Notes under the pieces: generated by a model | The model's database searches: none | What the model saw: the letters and a program-made list of their open reading frames with translations, nothing else | What the model was told of the DNA's origin: nothing | Translations under genes and position numbers: made by a program | DNA from: Neisseria mucosa | GTDB taxonomy: Bacteria; Pseudomonadota; Gammaproteobacteria; Burkholderiales; Neisseriaceae | DNA length: 64,000 nt | Direction: 5' to 3' | NCBI GenBank assembly: GCA_003028315.1 | Contig: CP028150.1 | Location: forward strand, 558,001-622,000 | Shown here: in pieces, positions 18,261 through 26,737 of the stretch | Layout of the letters: each line of letters begins with the position of its first letter | Numbering within the stretch: position 1 is the stretch's first letter

Positions 18261-18719
18261 TATATTTGGATGAAACAGGATTTGACCGCTACCTGTTCCG
18301 TCCCTATGCCCGCAGCCCGAAAGGGCAAATAGTGAAAGCGCAGATAAGTGGAAAAAGATACCGACGCTTATCTCTGGTGTCCGCACAAGTCGGCAACCGG
18401 CTGATTGCTCCGATGATTTATCAAAATACGATGACCGGAGTCTTTTTTGAAGCGTGGTTTCAGCAATGCCTACTGCCTGTATTGACTCAAAAATCGGTGA
18501 TTATTTTAGATAATGCACGATTTCACCGTATGGGTGTCTTACGGGAAATGGCGGAAAAATGGGGACATAAGGTATTGCCTCTTGCACCTTATTCACCTGA
18601 GCTCAACCCGATTGAGAAGGTGTGGGCGAATATTAAGCGGTATCTGCGAATCGTATTGTCTGATTACGCCCGATTTGACGATGCTCTATTGTCCTATTTT
18701 TATTTTAATTGACTATATC
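18261..18719 (+). mobile_element. IS630-family remnant (5'-truncated copy)
   Basis: Begins abruptly at TTTGGATGAAAC, inside the transposase, and runs through its stop to the right end AATTGACTATA. It encodes DETGFDRYLFRP, the catalytic IILDNARFHR and LNPIEKVWANIKRYL, about 148 residues. It follows the first remnant directly. The join has TAT microhomology. Confidence 0.85.
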
Positions 18720-19232
18720 ATGCAGATTTCGGATTTCTTCTTTCAACCATTCATCCCAATCGGGGCGTAAACAGCGGAGCTCTTTGTTCCAATACAGACA
18801 GTCCCAAGCCATGCTGCGCGAGGCTTCGGTATCGCGCTCGAACATTTGGGCGACAAAAGGTTCGAGCATTTGCGCGCTTTTGAACATACCGCCGTATTCT
18901 CCGTAAGTGCGGCAGGTTTCGGGATGGAGCATTTCCATCAGCGTTTCAATGTCGCTCTGCAACGTAAGCCATGAACCGTTTGACTCGTCCAACCCAAGCA
19001 CATCGCGTAACCAATGCTTGATGTTTTCCAAACCTTGAAAACGCGGGTCATGCCACAGTAGGCGCAGGGCGGCAAGCTGGCTTTCGGCTTCCGTCCGACC
19101 TTGCGGGTTTTCATGATCAAAAAGAGAGAGGAATTCGTACAACGCACGATTGCGCTGCTTTTCCGGCAGCGCAAGTAAGATGTCGCAGACTTGTTCGGGA
19201 GTCTGCCAAAGAGGAAGTTTGGAGAGGGTCAT
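18705..19232 (-). CDS. Protein of unknown function, C-terminus altered by an IS630 end
   Basis: I do not recognise this 175-residue protein. From MTLSKLPLWQTPEQVCDIL it is soluble, acidic, Leu- and Trp-rich and predicted helical, with no signal peptide. ATG 19232 is chosen because the longer reading from 19265 runs through a DUS copy. Its last residues (HDIVN) and stop come from the terminal repeat of the IS630 remnant, so the native C-terminus has probably been cut off. An acyl-CoA dehydrogenase gene lies upstream on the same strand. Confidence 0.6.
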   Translation of the reverse strand: MTLSKLPLWQTPEQVCDILLALPEKQRNRALYEFLSLFDHENPQGRTEAESQLAALRLLWHDPRFQGLENIKHWLRDVLGLDESNGSWLTLQSDIETLMEMLHPETCRTYGEYGGMFKSAQMLEPFVAQMFERDTEASRSMAWDCLYWNKELRCLRPDWDEWLKEEIRNLHDIVN

Positions 19233-19337
19233 GGGCTTTGAGGTCGTCTGAAAGTCAATGAACATGGCTAAATCACTTGATTCATTTGATTTTCGTAACG
19301 AAGCTGCTTTTGAATTGAAAATATGAAAATCCGCTCT

Positions 19338-19368
19338 AGGTCGTCTGAAAACCGATTTCAGACGACCT
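19338..19368 (-). terminator. DUS hairpin terminator of the acyl-CoA dehydrogenase gene
   Basis: AGGTCGTCTGAAA faces its complement with a 5-base loop, just after the stop. Confidence 0.8.
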
Positions 19369-19383
19369 CTCTGCCTTAAACCA

Positions 19384-20814
19384 TCAACCGCAATATCGGC
19401 AGTCCAATATGTCTTTGCGGATGTCGTTCAGCAGGAAGGCTGCGGTGTCTTTGTGTTCCGCCTGTACGAAGGCGAAGAGTCGGGCGATGATTTTGCCGAT
19501 GAAGACTTTTTGCAAGGCACAGGCGTCGGTCAGGGTGCGTTCCTGCAGGAAGCTGCGGATGTCTTCGGGTAAAGTGTAGTCGCGCGCAACGGCGGCAAAG
19601 CGGGCGTCGGTTTGCAGGCGGTCGAGCAGGGTTTGGTTTTTGTCCAATTTAATGCCTGCTTCTTTTTCTTCGGCGGTGGCGCGGACGAACTGGTCGTAAA
19701 TTTCGGCATAAAGCATATCGTTCGGACCTTCGAAGATGGTGAAGGGGCGGATGTCGATAGCGATATTGCTGGCGGTGTGTCCGCGTTCAAAACCCTTCGC
19801 GCCCAAGAGTTTTTGCAACATTTGGGCGGCGGCGTAAGTGTATTCCGTGGCAAGGGTTTTGATGATGTTTGCCTCCATCAGTTGATGGGCGACGGGGGCA
19901 ACGGGCGAAACGCAATGGCAGACGTAGCGGTAAAGAATCTCGGAAACCTGATGGCGGCGTTGGATTTCACGGCGTTCATAATCGACGAATTTGATGTCGT
20001 GGCGGACATATCGGTTCAGGTTGTCAAGGATATATTCCATGATGCCGTGCGTCATGCCGATCAGTTGCAGGCGGCTGCGGATAAAGATGTTTTGGAACGC
20101 GCGCAAACCGGCGGCATCGCTCTGCGAGAGTTTCATGACGGCGGCAGCGGGCATTTGGGCATCAATGCGGTTGACGGCGTAACGGACGGCGCGCAGGCCT
20201 TCGGATGCGAGGGCTTCGTAGCGGATGTATTGTTTGGGAACGAGCAGCAGGTTGATGACTTTGGAGAGTTTACCGTTTTTGCGCTCTTTGGCGGCGACGA
20301 GGAGGAAGTCGCTCTGCGAGTTGCCCTGCCAATATTTCGCGGCGTTGACGTAAATCGTTTGTTCGTCGATGTATTCGTAGTAGGACTGCATTTCGCGGGC
20401 AATCGCCGCGCCGGAGGTTTCGGGTTCGGTAATACCCAAACCGCCGCCCTCGCCTTTAAAAACCATGTCCAAACCTTGCGCGACCTGCGCTTCGTCGCCA
20501 AACTCTTGCAGAGGCTGCAACACCAGCGCGCCTTCGATGCCGGTACGCAGGGTAACGGGCACGCCGTAATGCCCCGCAATCCGCAGGACTTCTTGGATTT
20601 CAAACTGGCTGCCCTTGCGGCCGCCGTGTTTTTTGTCGAGGAAGGGCAACAGCAAACCCGCCTGCTTTAAGGCAAGCCATTTGTCTTCGGGTAGGTATTG
20701 CATGAGGTTAAGGTCGTCTGAAAAAATGCGACGGAATGCGGATTCGATGTGCTTTAAAAAAGCAGCCGTGTCCATAGTTGACGGCTGCGCGCTTGATTCG
20801 GTGTGTGTCATCAT
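19384..20814 (-). CDS. Acyl-CoA dehydrogenase family protein
   Basis: The 476-residue flavoenzyme would oxidise an acyl-CoA to the enoyl-CoA. The N-terminal helical part (FLKHIESAFRRIFSDDLNLM) is followed by the flavin-contact region GLGITEPETSGAAIA (~residue 128). The C-terminal helical domain carries FTIFEGPNDMLYAEIY near residue 360, where the family has its catalytic Glu region. The long C-terminal extension puts it near the larger, less characterised members. The substrate cannot be told. It stands alone with its own terminator, and the gene for an unknown protein follows. Confidence 0.85.
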   Translation of the reverse strand: MMTHTESSAQPSTMDTAAFLKHIESAFRRIFSDDLNLMQYLPEDKWLALKQAGLLLPFLDKKHGGRKGSQFEIQEVLRIAGHYGVPVTLRTGIEGALVLQPLQEFGDEAQVAQGLDMVFKGEGGGLGITEPETSGAAIAREMQSYYEYIDEQTIYVNAAKYWQGNSQSDFLLVAAKERKNGKLSKVINLLLVPKQYIRYEALASEGLRAVRYAVNRIDAQMPAAAVMKLSQSDAAGLRAFQNIFIRSRLQLIGMTHGIMEYILDNLNRYVRHDIKFVDYERREIQRRHQVSEILYRYVCHCVSPVAPVAHQLMEANIIKTLATEYTYAAAQMLQKLLGAKGFERGHTASNIAIDIRPFTIFEGPNDMLYAEIYDQFVRATAEEKEAGIKLDKNQTLLDRLQTDARFAAVARDYTLPEDIRSFLQERTLTDACALQKVFIGKIIARLFAFVQAEHKDTAAFLLNDIRKDILDCRYCG

Positions 20815-20888
20815 GATTCTCGGTTAATCGGCAGTTATTAGAGTTTAGAGCTAAATTTCTAGGATTTATACCACAAACCCGTTTAAGC

Positions 20889-20907
20889 GACAATGATTAT
20901 CAAGTGT
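20889..20907. promoter_or_regulatory. Weak Fur-box-like sequence upstream of the VIT-family gene
   Basis: The 19-mer containing AATGATTATCA matches about 12 of 19 positions of the classical Fur box. It lies about 95 bases before the start at 21000. Suggestive only. Confidence 0.3.
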
Positions 20908-20999
20908 GGACGGATTTTCAGCGTGCAAACACATGATTACGCCGCCCCGATAAACCGATACGGTGCTACCATAACACAAAATACCGCCGGAACACTGCC

Positions 21000-21692
21000 A
21001 TGTATTCACAACACAGCGAACGCCATTTCAGCAACCGCAACAACTGGCTGCGCGCAAGCGTATTGGGCGCGAACGACGGCCTAATTTCCACCGCTTCGCT
21101 GCTGACCGGCGTCGCGGCCGCCGCACCCGATTTCCAAACCCTGCTGCTGACCGGCGTTTCCGCCCTGATCGGCGGCGCGGTCTCGATGGCGGCTGGGGAA
21201 TACGTTTCCGTATCCAGCCAGTCTGACACGGAAAAAGCCGACTTGCGCAAAGAACGCTACGAATTGGAAGCCAACCCCGATGCCGAGCTGGCAGAACTGA
21301 CCGAAATTTACCGCCGCCGCGGTTTGTCCGACGCACTTGCCGCCGAAGTCGCACAGGCATTGATGGAACACGACGCGCTCTCCGCCCATGCACGCGACGA
21401 AATCGGCATCACCGAAACCTCCGCCGCCAAGCCCATGCAGGCCGCGCTTGCCTCCGCCGGTTCGTTCTGCGCCGGTGCCATACTGCCGCTGCTGGTCGCG
21501 CTGACCGCCCCCGCCGCCCTGATCCCTACGCTGGCGGCAACCACTTTGTTCGGACTCGCCGCGCTGGGTTACGCCTCCGCCAAACTCGGCGGGGCACCCG
21601 TCGCTCCCGCCGTCTTGCGCGTGTGCCTGTGGGGTGTGGCGGCGTTGGTGATAACCGGATTTATTGGAAAACTGGCAGGCGTGGCCGTCTGA
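21000..21692 (+). CDS. VIT1/CCC1-family iron/manganese transporter
   Basis: The 230-residue membrane protein opens with NWLRASVLGANDGLISTASL, the first-segment signature of VIT1/CCC1 proteins, which export Fe2+ or Mn2+. A second segment carries GGAVSMAAGEYVSVSSQSDTE. A charged cytoplasmic stretch rich in Glu (~residues 75-145) would be the metal-binding region, and three further hydrophobic segments follow (GAILPLLVALTAPAALIP and later). Length is usual. It lies just before the foreign AT-rich segment. Confidence 0.88.
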   Translation: MYSQHSERHFSNRNNWLRASVLGANDGLISTASLLTGVAAAAPDFQTLLLTGVSALIGGAVSMAAGEYVSVSSQSDTEKADLRKERYELEANPDAELAELTEIYRRRGLSDALAAEVAQALMEHDALSAHARDEIGITETSAAKPMQAALASAGSFCAGAILPLLVALTAPAALIPTLAATTLFGLAALGYASAKLGGAPVAPAVLRVCLWGVAALVITGFIGKLAGVAV

Positions 21693-21742
21693 TTGTAAGG
21701 CCTTATACTCTTTTAAACCTGTATCCAGTAAAATTGAAAATT

Positions 21743-21798
21743 GAGCGGTTAGATTTCATGAGAATTTTGCAAAATAGAATAGAAATTTGACCGCTTGT
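21743..21798. repeat. Inverted pair of Pasteurellaceae-type uptake sequences
   Basis: GACCGCTTGT at 21789-21798 is the exact complement of ACAAGCGGTC, the core I know for the A. pleuropneumoniae-type uptake sequence, and it is followed in the right orientation by the AT-rich AAATTT. A partner GAGCGGTTAGATTT (21743-21756) faces it, giving a 14-bp imperfect stem. Such pairs act as terminators in Pasteurellaceae. Confidence 0.6.
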
Positions 21799-21830
21799 GA
21801 TCGTACTAGCTTCCGTCAACATAACCAATC

Positions 21831-22913
21831 ATGACATACCCAATTGCTACGATAATTGCTTCAATAGCATTAAATTTATCGCTAAATCTTTCTGAAAATG
21901 TGAAAGTTTATTTAACAGAGCATAATCAAACGCCTATGTTTAAAACATTATTTAATTCATTGAGTGAAAAAGTGAATAAGCCTGAAAAGCTGTTATCTCT
22001 TGCGAATCAAGATTTCGAGCAAGGATTCGATTATCAATATGGGCTTTCAACTATCATGGATCGCCAAAAAGCGAATGCGCATTTTGAGCAAGCTGCACTT
22101 AAAGGCAATCTGGAGGCAAAATTTTTCCTTTCATTAAATTTCTTGCAACAAGGCCAGCGGGATAAGGCTCTTCAATATGCGCAAGAAGCAGTGGCTGAAG
22201 GGAGTGAAATTGCCAAATATGCTTTAGCAAATTGGTGGTTAGCTAAAAATGAGGCTAAATATCGCACGCTGAAACAAGAAGCATTAAAAGCCATGACAGA
22301 GGCACAAAATAAAGGCGATTTGCATTATGTAATATTCCTTGCCAATGAATATTATTACGGCTTAAATGGAATGCCTGTCGATTTAGATAAAGCGATTCAT
22401 TACTATGAATTGGCGGCTCAGCAAGGTAATGCAGTCGCCTTAGAAGAATTAGGAAAAATTTATCTTGAAGAGTTGCATGATTTGGATAAGGCTGAAACCT
22501 ATTTATTACAAGCAGCTGAGAAAAATAATGCCGAAGCACAATATCTACTAGGCGATGCCGTTTATACCGAAAAAGAAGATGAGAAAAACATACTTTATTG
22601 GGTAGAAAAGGCAGCGGAGAATCAGCATATTTCAGCTATACTTAAACTGGCAAACTATTATGTTGGAAAAAAAGAATATGACCAAGCGCTTTATTATGTG
22701 AAAAAAGGTGTTGCCTTAAATCATGAAGACGCTTTGATTGCGATGGCTGAATTCTATGAATATGGGCTCGGTATGCTACAAGATGATGAAAAAGCGTTAA
22801 CTTATTATAAAAAATCGAATGAGATTTTGAAGGATAAATGGTTGATGGATAAAATTAAAATGTTGGAAGCAAAAATCAAAGATAAAAAATATAGTCAATT
22901 AAAATCAAAATAG
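21831..22913 (+). CDS. Sel1-like repeat (TPR) protein, AT-rich and probably foreign
   Basis: The 360-residue protein consists of Sel1/TPR repeats, for example YGLSTIMDRQKANAHFEQAALKGN, IHYYELAAQQGNAVALEELG and AETYLLQAAEKNNAEAQYLLG. These form an alpha-solenoid used for protein contacts; no enzyme motif is visible. Start is uncertain: ATG 21831 or ATG 21936 (MFKTLFNSLSEKVNK). Base composition is much richer in A+T than neighbours and no DUS occurs in it. The final residues (YSQLKSK) and stop are supplied by the end of the IS630 element, so the native C-terminus is probably lost. With the adjacent uptake sequences this points to transfer from a Pasteurellaceae donor. Confidence 0.75.
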   Translation: MTYPIATIIASIALNLSLNLSENVKVYLTEHNQTPMFKTLFNSLSEKVNKPEKLLSLANQDFEQGFDYQYGLSTIMDRQKANAHFEQAALKGNLEAKFFLSLNFLQQGQRDKALQYAQEAVAEGSEIAKYALANWWLAKNEAKYRTLKQEALKAMTEAQNKGDLHYVIFLANEYYYGLNGMPVDLDKAIHYYELAAQQGNAVALEELGKIYLEELHDLDKAETYLLQAAEKNNAEAQYLLGDAVYTEKEDEKNILYWVEKAAENQHISAILKLANYYVGKKEYDQALYYVKKGVALNHEDALIAMAEFYEYGLGMLQDDEKALTYYKKSNEILKDKWLMDKIKMLEAKIKDKKYSQLKSK

Positions 22914-23794
22914 GACAGTAACGCATCGTCAAATCGGGCGTAATCAGACAATACGGTTCGTAGATACCGCTTAATATTCGCCCACACCTTCTCAATCGGA
23001 TTGAGCTCAGGTGAATAAGGTGCAAGAGGCAATACCTTATGTCCCCATTTTTCCGCCATTTCCCGTAAGACACCCATACGGTGAAATCGCGCATTATCTA
23101 AAATAATCACCGATTTTTGAGTCAATGCGGGCAGTAGGCATTGCTGAAATCACGCTTCAAAAAAGACTCCGGTCATCGTATTTTGATAAACCATCGGAGC
23201 AATCAGCCGGTTGCCGACTTGTGCGGACACCAGAGATAAGCGTCGGTATCTTTTTCCACTTATCTGCGCTTTCACTATTTGCCCTTTCGGGCTGCGGGCA
23301 TAGGGACGGAACAGGTAGCGGTCAAATCCTGTTTCATCCAAATAAACGCGTTGGTAGTCAGAAAATTCGGCCAGCTGTGTCAAATAATGCGTTACTTTGG
23401 CCGGGTCTTGTTCTTTGTAAGTCGTGGTCTTTTTTTGCGCGTCATCCCCATCTGTTTGAGTGCATAGCAAACGGCGGCTGGCGTACAATCAAAATGTTTG
23501 GCGATTTCATGTAGATAGGCATCCGGGTGTTGCCCAACATAGTGAGCCAGTTTTTGCCTATCCAATTTGACGGCATTTAGACCGGTAACTTGATGTTTTA
23601 GGCTGCCTGTTTGTTTTTTAAGGCGAATCCACAGGTAAAGCGTGTTTCTTGACAAGTTAAACGTTGCTGCGGTTTGGCTGATGTTTTTGCATTGTTCGTA
23701 ATAGTTTAAAGCTTTGTTTCTTAAGTCCGCAGAGTATGCCATGGTTAGACCTTCAAAGTTGAGTATTGTACTATTTTATTTTTAATTGACTATA
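22890..23794 (-). mobile_element. IS630-family element, most complete copy
   Basis: About 905 bp between TATAGTCAATTAAAA (left) and AATTGACTATA (right), with TA at both ends as expected of the family. The left end lies in the Sel1 gene and the right end lies inside an IS30 transposase fragment. Confidence 0.88.
22895..23742 (-). pseudogene. IS630-family transposase, two frames plus a nonsense codon
   Basis: The first frame (23742 to 23392) encodes the helix-turn-helix part, beginning MAYSADLRNKALNYYEQ. The DDE part is in the -1 frame, and the switch would occur on a run of seven A (23430-23436 as T on the plus strand), the classic slippery site of such elements. The DDE part reads VYLDETGFDRYLF and IILDNARFHR with final LNPIEKVWANIK. 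A TGA at 23150-23152 replaces the Trp codon that the copy at 18261-18719 has after FFEA. This copy is therefore probably inactive. Confidence 0.85.
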
Positions 23795-24232
23795 TCTTGG
23801 CGGAGGTGGCGGTAAACGGTGCTGTGATGGAGTGTGATCCCGTGGTGTTTATGCAGGTAGGCACATACTTGTTCGGGACTGAGTTTGCGGCGGATAAGGG
23901 TGTCGATGTGCTGAATGAGCTGCGAATCGAGTTTATAGGGTTTTCGCCGGTGCTGTTTGGTCAGCCGGCTTTGCCGTTGCGCTTTTTCGGCGCTGTATTG
24001 CTGTCCTTGGATGCAGTGCCGCTTGATTTCGCGGCTGATGGTGCTTTTGTGGCGGTTGAGCTGTTTGGCGATTTCGGCGATGGTGCAGTGGCGGGACAGG
24101 TATTGGATATGGTATCGTTCGTCTTGGGTCAGTTGTGTGTAGCTCATGGCAATCTTTCTTGCAGGAAAGGCCGTATGCTGCTGCATACTGGCCTTTTTCT
24201 GTTATGGAAAGTTGCACTTCAAATGCGAATCC
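23795..24232 (-). mobile_element. IS30-family (IS1655-like) fragment, 5' part
   Basis: It contains the element's left end (CGAATCC at 24226-24232) and the first ~115 codons of the transposase from ATG 24147, including the ERYHIQY segment missing from the 11795 copy. It is cut at LRQD by the IS630 element. The remaining 3' part is not found beyond the IS630 copy, so a larger deletion followed. Confidence 0.85.
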
Positions 24233-24235
24233 GCC

Positions 24236-24276
24236 GTCGTCTGAAAATCCAAATTCTGGTTTTCAGACGACCTTTT
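24236..24276 (-). terminator. DUS hairpin terminator of ispD-dnaQ
   Basis: GTCGTCTGAAAA (24236-24247) faces its complement. The outer arm has lost its AG to the adjoining IS30 end. Confidence 0.7.
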
Positions 24277-24288
24277 TGTCGAGGTTAT

Positions 24289-24978
24289 TCAAGTATTCAA
24301 AAGCAGCCGTATGATAAATTCGTCCTGAGGGAGGGTTAATTTGAGATTGCGGATATCCCCCTGCACCAGTAGAGGCCTTATGCCCAGTTGTTCTACGGCA
24401 GAGGCTTCATCGGTAATACCGTTTAAGTCGGAGGCGGATAGGGCGCGATTCAATAATCCGGCTTGAAAAAGTTGCGGTGTCTGTGCCTGCCATAAGTCTT
24501 TACGGGGTACGGTTTCCAGGATTTGTCCGTCGGTATCGGAACGTTTGATGGTGTCGGCTGCGGGAATGGCCAAAATGCCACCTTCTACTTTTGTTCCGGC
24601 TGCCTGAATTAGGCGCGACAGGGCATCTTGGGGCAGGCAGCAGCGGGCGGCATCGTGAACCAAAATATTATCGTGGTTATCCGCCAACCTCTTTTTCATC
24701 AGTGTTTGCACACCGTTGCGGACGGTTTCTGCCCGGGTATTGCCTCCGACGTTGAAAACCACTGTCTTATCAGAGGTTGTCTGAAGATGATTAATAAAAG
24801 GATCATCAGGTGAGACAATAATAGCGACCAAGTCGATAAACGGATGTTGTGTAAAAATGGCAACCGTATGCTCTAAGACGGTTTTGCCGTGTATCCGGAT
24901 ATATTGTTTGGGTTTGCCTGCACCGAAGCGAGCGCCGATCCCTGCGGCGGGAATCAGGGCGATATGCCGTCTTTTCAT
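24289..24978 (-). CDS. ispD: 2-C-methyl-D-erythritol 4-phosphate cytidylyltransferase
   Basis: The 229-residue enzyme joins CTP to methylerythritol 4-phosphate in the non-mevalonate isoprenoid pathway. It carries the nucleotide-binding start IPAAGIGARFGAGKPKQYI, the central VHDAARCCL and the product-site QTPQLFQ, all typical of IspD. ATG 24978 overlaps the dnaQ stop (ATGA), so the two are translationally coupled, dnaQ first. The segment LQTTSDKT is encoded by a DUS-like sequence within the gene. Its pathway partner ispF is at 58682, unlike the ispDF pairs of many bacteria. Confidence 0.95.
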   Translation of the reverse strand: MKRRHIALIPAAGIGARFGAGKPKQYIRIHGKTVLEHTVAIFTQHPFIDLVAIIVSPDDPFINHLQTTSDKTVVFNVGGNTRAETVRNGVQTLMKKRLADNHDNILVHDAARCCLPQDALSRLIQAAGTKVEGGILAIPAADTIKRSDTDGQILETVPRKDLWQAQTPQLFQAGLLNRALSASDLNGITDEASAVEQLGIRPLLVQGDIRNLKLTLPQDEFIIRLLLNT

Positions 24979-25694
24979 ACATTCTCTCCGGCGGCTGCCT
25001 GCCTCCATATGCAGGCCTCTCCCAGCGCATCGAGATATTTTTCGTGTTCTTCAAGCTCTTCAGCATTGGCTTTGATGACTTTTAAGCGCGACGAACGTTT
25101 TGTTTCGGCGATGATGACGGGCTTGTCTTCTTTTTTTTCTTCTTCACCTTCTTCACCCATTAAGTCGAATTGTTGGCGCGTCATCGCCAAATAAACTTCG
25201 CCTAAAAGCTCGCAGTCGATTAAAGCGCCATGCAGTACGCGCTTGCTTCTGTCGATGGAGAGGCGGTTGCACAAGGCATCCAGGCTGGCTTTTTGCCCAG
25301 GAAACATTTCACGCGCCATCGCCAGCGTATCTGTAATCTCACAACCAAGCTCTTCGACGGAGGGCAGACCCATGCGGCGGAATTCCATATTTAAGAAGCC
25401 TACGTCGAATTTCGCATTGTGGATAATCAATTCCGCGCCACGGATAAATTCGCTGATTTCTTGTCCGACCTTTGCAAACGGCGGAGCGTTTTTCTCTTCT
25501 AAAACGTCAATCGTCAGCCCGTGTACGCGTGCGGCTTCTTCAGGCATATCGCGCTCGGGATGGACGTAAAGGTGCAGGAAGCGTCCGGTCATTTGGCGGT
25601 TGACCATTTCCAGTCCTGCAAACTCGACCAAGCGGTCGCCGTTTTCGGCGTAAAGGCCGGTGGTTTCGGTATCAAGGATAATCTGGCGTCTCAT
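24975..25694 (-). CDS. dnaQ: DNA polymerase III epsilon subunit (proofreading exonuclease)
   Basis: The 239-residue subunit removes mispaired bases in the replicase. Exo I is ILDTETTGL near residue 7, Exo II is the region HNAKFDVGFLNMEF, and Exo III ends in RVLHGALIDCELLGEVYL, whose His and Asp are catalytic. The C-terminal ~60 residues are charged and would bind the alpha subunit. ATG 25694 is chosen because TTGGAG lies at proper distance; TTG 25706 is an alternative. It is followed by coupled ispD. Confidence 0.93.
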   Translation of the reverse strand: MRRQIILDTETTGLYAENGDRLVEFAGLEMVNRQMTGRFLHLYVHPERDMPEEAARVHGLTIDVLEEKNAPPFAKVGQEISEFIRGAELIIHNAKFDVGFLNMEFRRMGLPSVEELGCEITDTLAMAREMFPGQKASLDALCNRLSIDRSKRVLHGALIDCELLGEVYLAMTRQQFDLMGEEGEEEKKEDKPVIIAETKRSSRLKVIKANAEELEEHEKYLDALGEACIWRQAAAGENV

Positions 25695-25997
25695 CAAATG
25701 CTCCAATGACTGAATGAAAAAATGTCTCGTATCATACTCAAGGAGGGGGTGAAAGTATAGAGTGGTGTTGCTTTGTATTCTTATTGGGATGTTGTTTAGA
25801 TGAGGGAAAATATTTTAGACAAGTGGGGTATGAGCCGTCTTATGGTTATCAAAAGTAGAAATTGCTGACAATTTTCAGACGAGCGAAAGCAGTTTGTCTT
25901 TCAAAAGGCTGATGGATACTAAATCCTGAGTAAAATACTCAACTTTTAAAAAATTAATTTCTTTTTAAATCATTGTGTTATTTCTGTTTTAAAAAAT

Positions 25998-26040
25998 AGT
26001 AACAATTATCATTTGCAAAATTAAAAAATACTCGTATAAT
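25998..26040 (+). promoter_or_regulatory. Promoter with overlapping Fur-box-like operator
   Basis: -35 TTGCAA (26013-26018) and -10 TATAAT (26035-26040), 16 bp apart. A 19-mer at 25998-26016 matches 13 of 19 positions of the Fur consensus on the complementary strand (core AATGATAAT) and overlaps the -35. Fe-dependent repression of the next gene is inferred. The rest of 25695-25997 shows no gene. Confidence 0.55.
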
Positions 26041-26085
26041 GCAACTCATCGAAACGACAGCGCAACAGAACGAAAGGAGAATGAA

Positions 26086-26568
26086 ATGCCGGAAAGTATT
26101 TTCAAGCAAGTCTCCCTTGATATTCTGAGACTGCATCAACAAACCATCCGTTCGCTTTTGGCAACCCAATGCTGCAACGATTGTGAAGTTCACGATGTAT
26201 TCTACATTACGCTGGACGGACGCTATTATGTTTGGCTGCCTTGTATGAATAAGGCAGAGCAAGTAGAAGCGGGCATTTTGCTGATTGAGGACGAAACCAG
26301 CGATATTCGTCTGAGCTGGGTGGCGAATACCCGTGAAGTACAGAAAAAAGACAGCTTATATGAGAAAGTTGTTTCCGCTTTACAACGCCGGTTGCGGCAG
26401 ACGAAAAATAAGTTTATCCAAGCTAAAGATACTTGCCTGCTTGAGCTGACCCCGAAGCAAGGTCGTCTGACGACAGGCAGCAGAGATTTATCGCTTTCAC
26501 CGCATGATTTGATGAAAGCACTTTATCCGGCAACCCATCAATTAAAATCAGGAGGATTTGCCCTGTAA
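26086..26568 (+). CDS. Putative iron-regulated protein, HugZ-like C-terminus
   Basis: The 160-residue cytoplasmic protein starts MPESIFKQVSLDILRLHQQT after AAGGAG. Its middle, HDVFYITLDGRYYVWL, looks like a beta-rich split-barrel segment, and its end, LLELTPKQGRLTTGSRDLSL, resembles the closing motif of HugZ-type haem-utilisation proteins. An N-terminal CCNDC cluster is notable. The promoter in front carries a Fur-like site. The haem link is a tentative inference; it could also be an unrelated small iron-responsive protein. Confidence 0.5.
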   Translation: MPESIFKQVSLDILRLHQQTIRSLLATQCCNDCEVHDVFYITLDGRYYVWLPCMNKAEQVEAGILLIEDETSDIRLSWVANTREVQKKDSLYEKVVSALQRRLRQTKNKFIQAKDTCLLELTPKQGRLTTGSRDLSLSPHDLMKALYPATHQLKSGGFAL

Positions 26569-26598
26569 CAGTTTTGGTAGTGGTTTGTGTTCCTTTTG

Positions 26599-26634
26599 CG
26601 CCCCTTAAATGTTTAAAGGGGCGATTTTTTTTGC
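26599..26634 (+). terminator. Intrinsic terminator of the 26086 gene
   Basis: CGCCCCTTAAA pairs with TTTAAAGGGGCG around a 2-base gap, followed by eight T. Confidence 0.9.
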
Positions 26635-26737
26635 TTTTTGATACACAGTAATCGTCTTGTTATGACATATTATTTAAAATCAAGTACAATATTGTCATTT
26701 CAAATTAATCGCTCATCATTTGAATAGGGGAATTTTA

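Noticed and set aside
21000..24232. Genomic island with integration sites
   Set aside because: No integrase, tRNA target or direct repeats bound it; IS activity and simple DNA uptake explain the layout.
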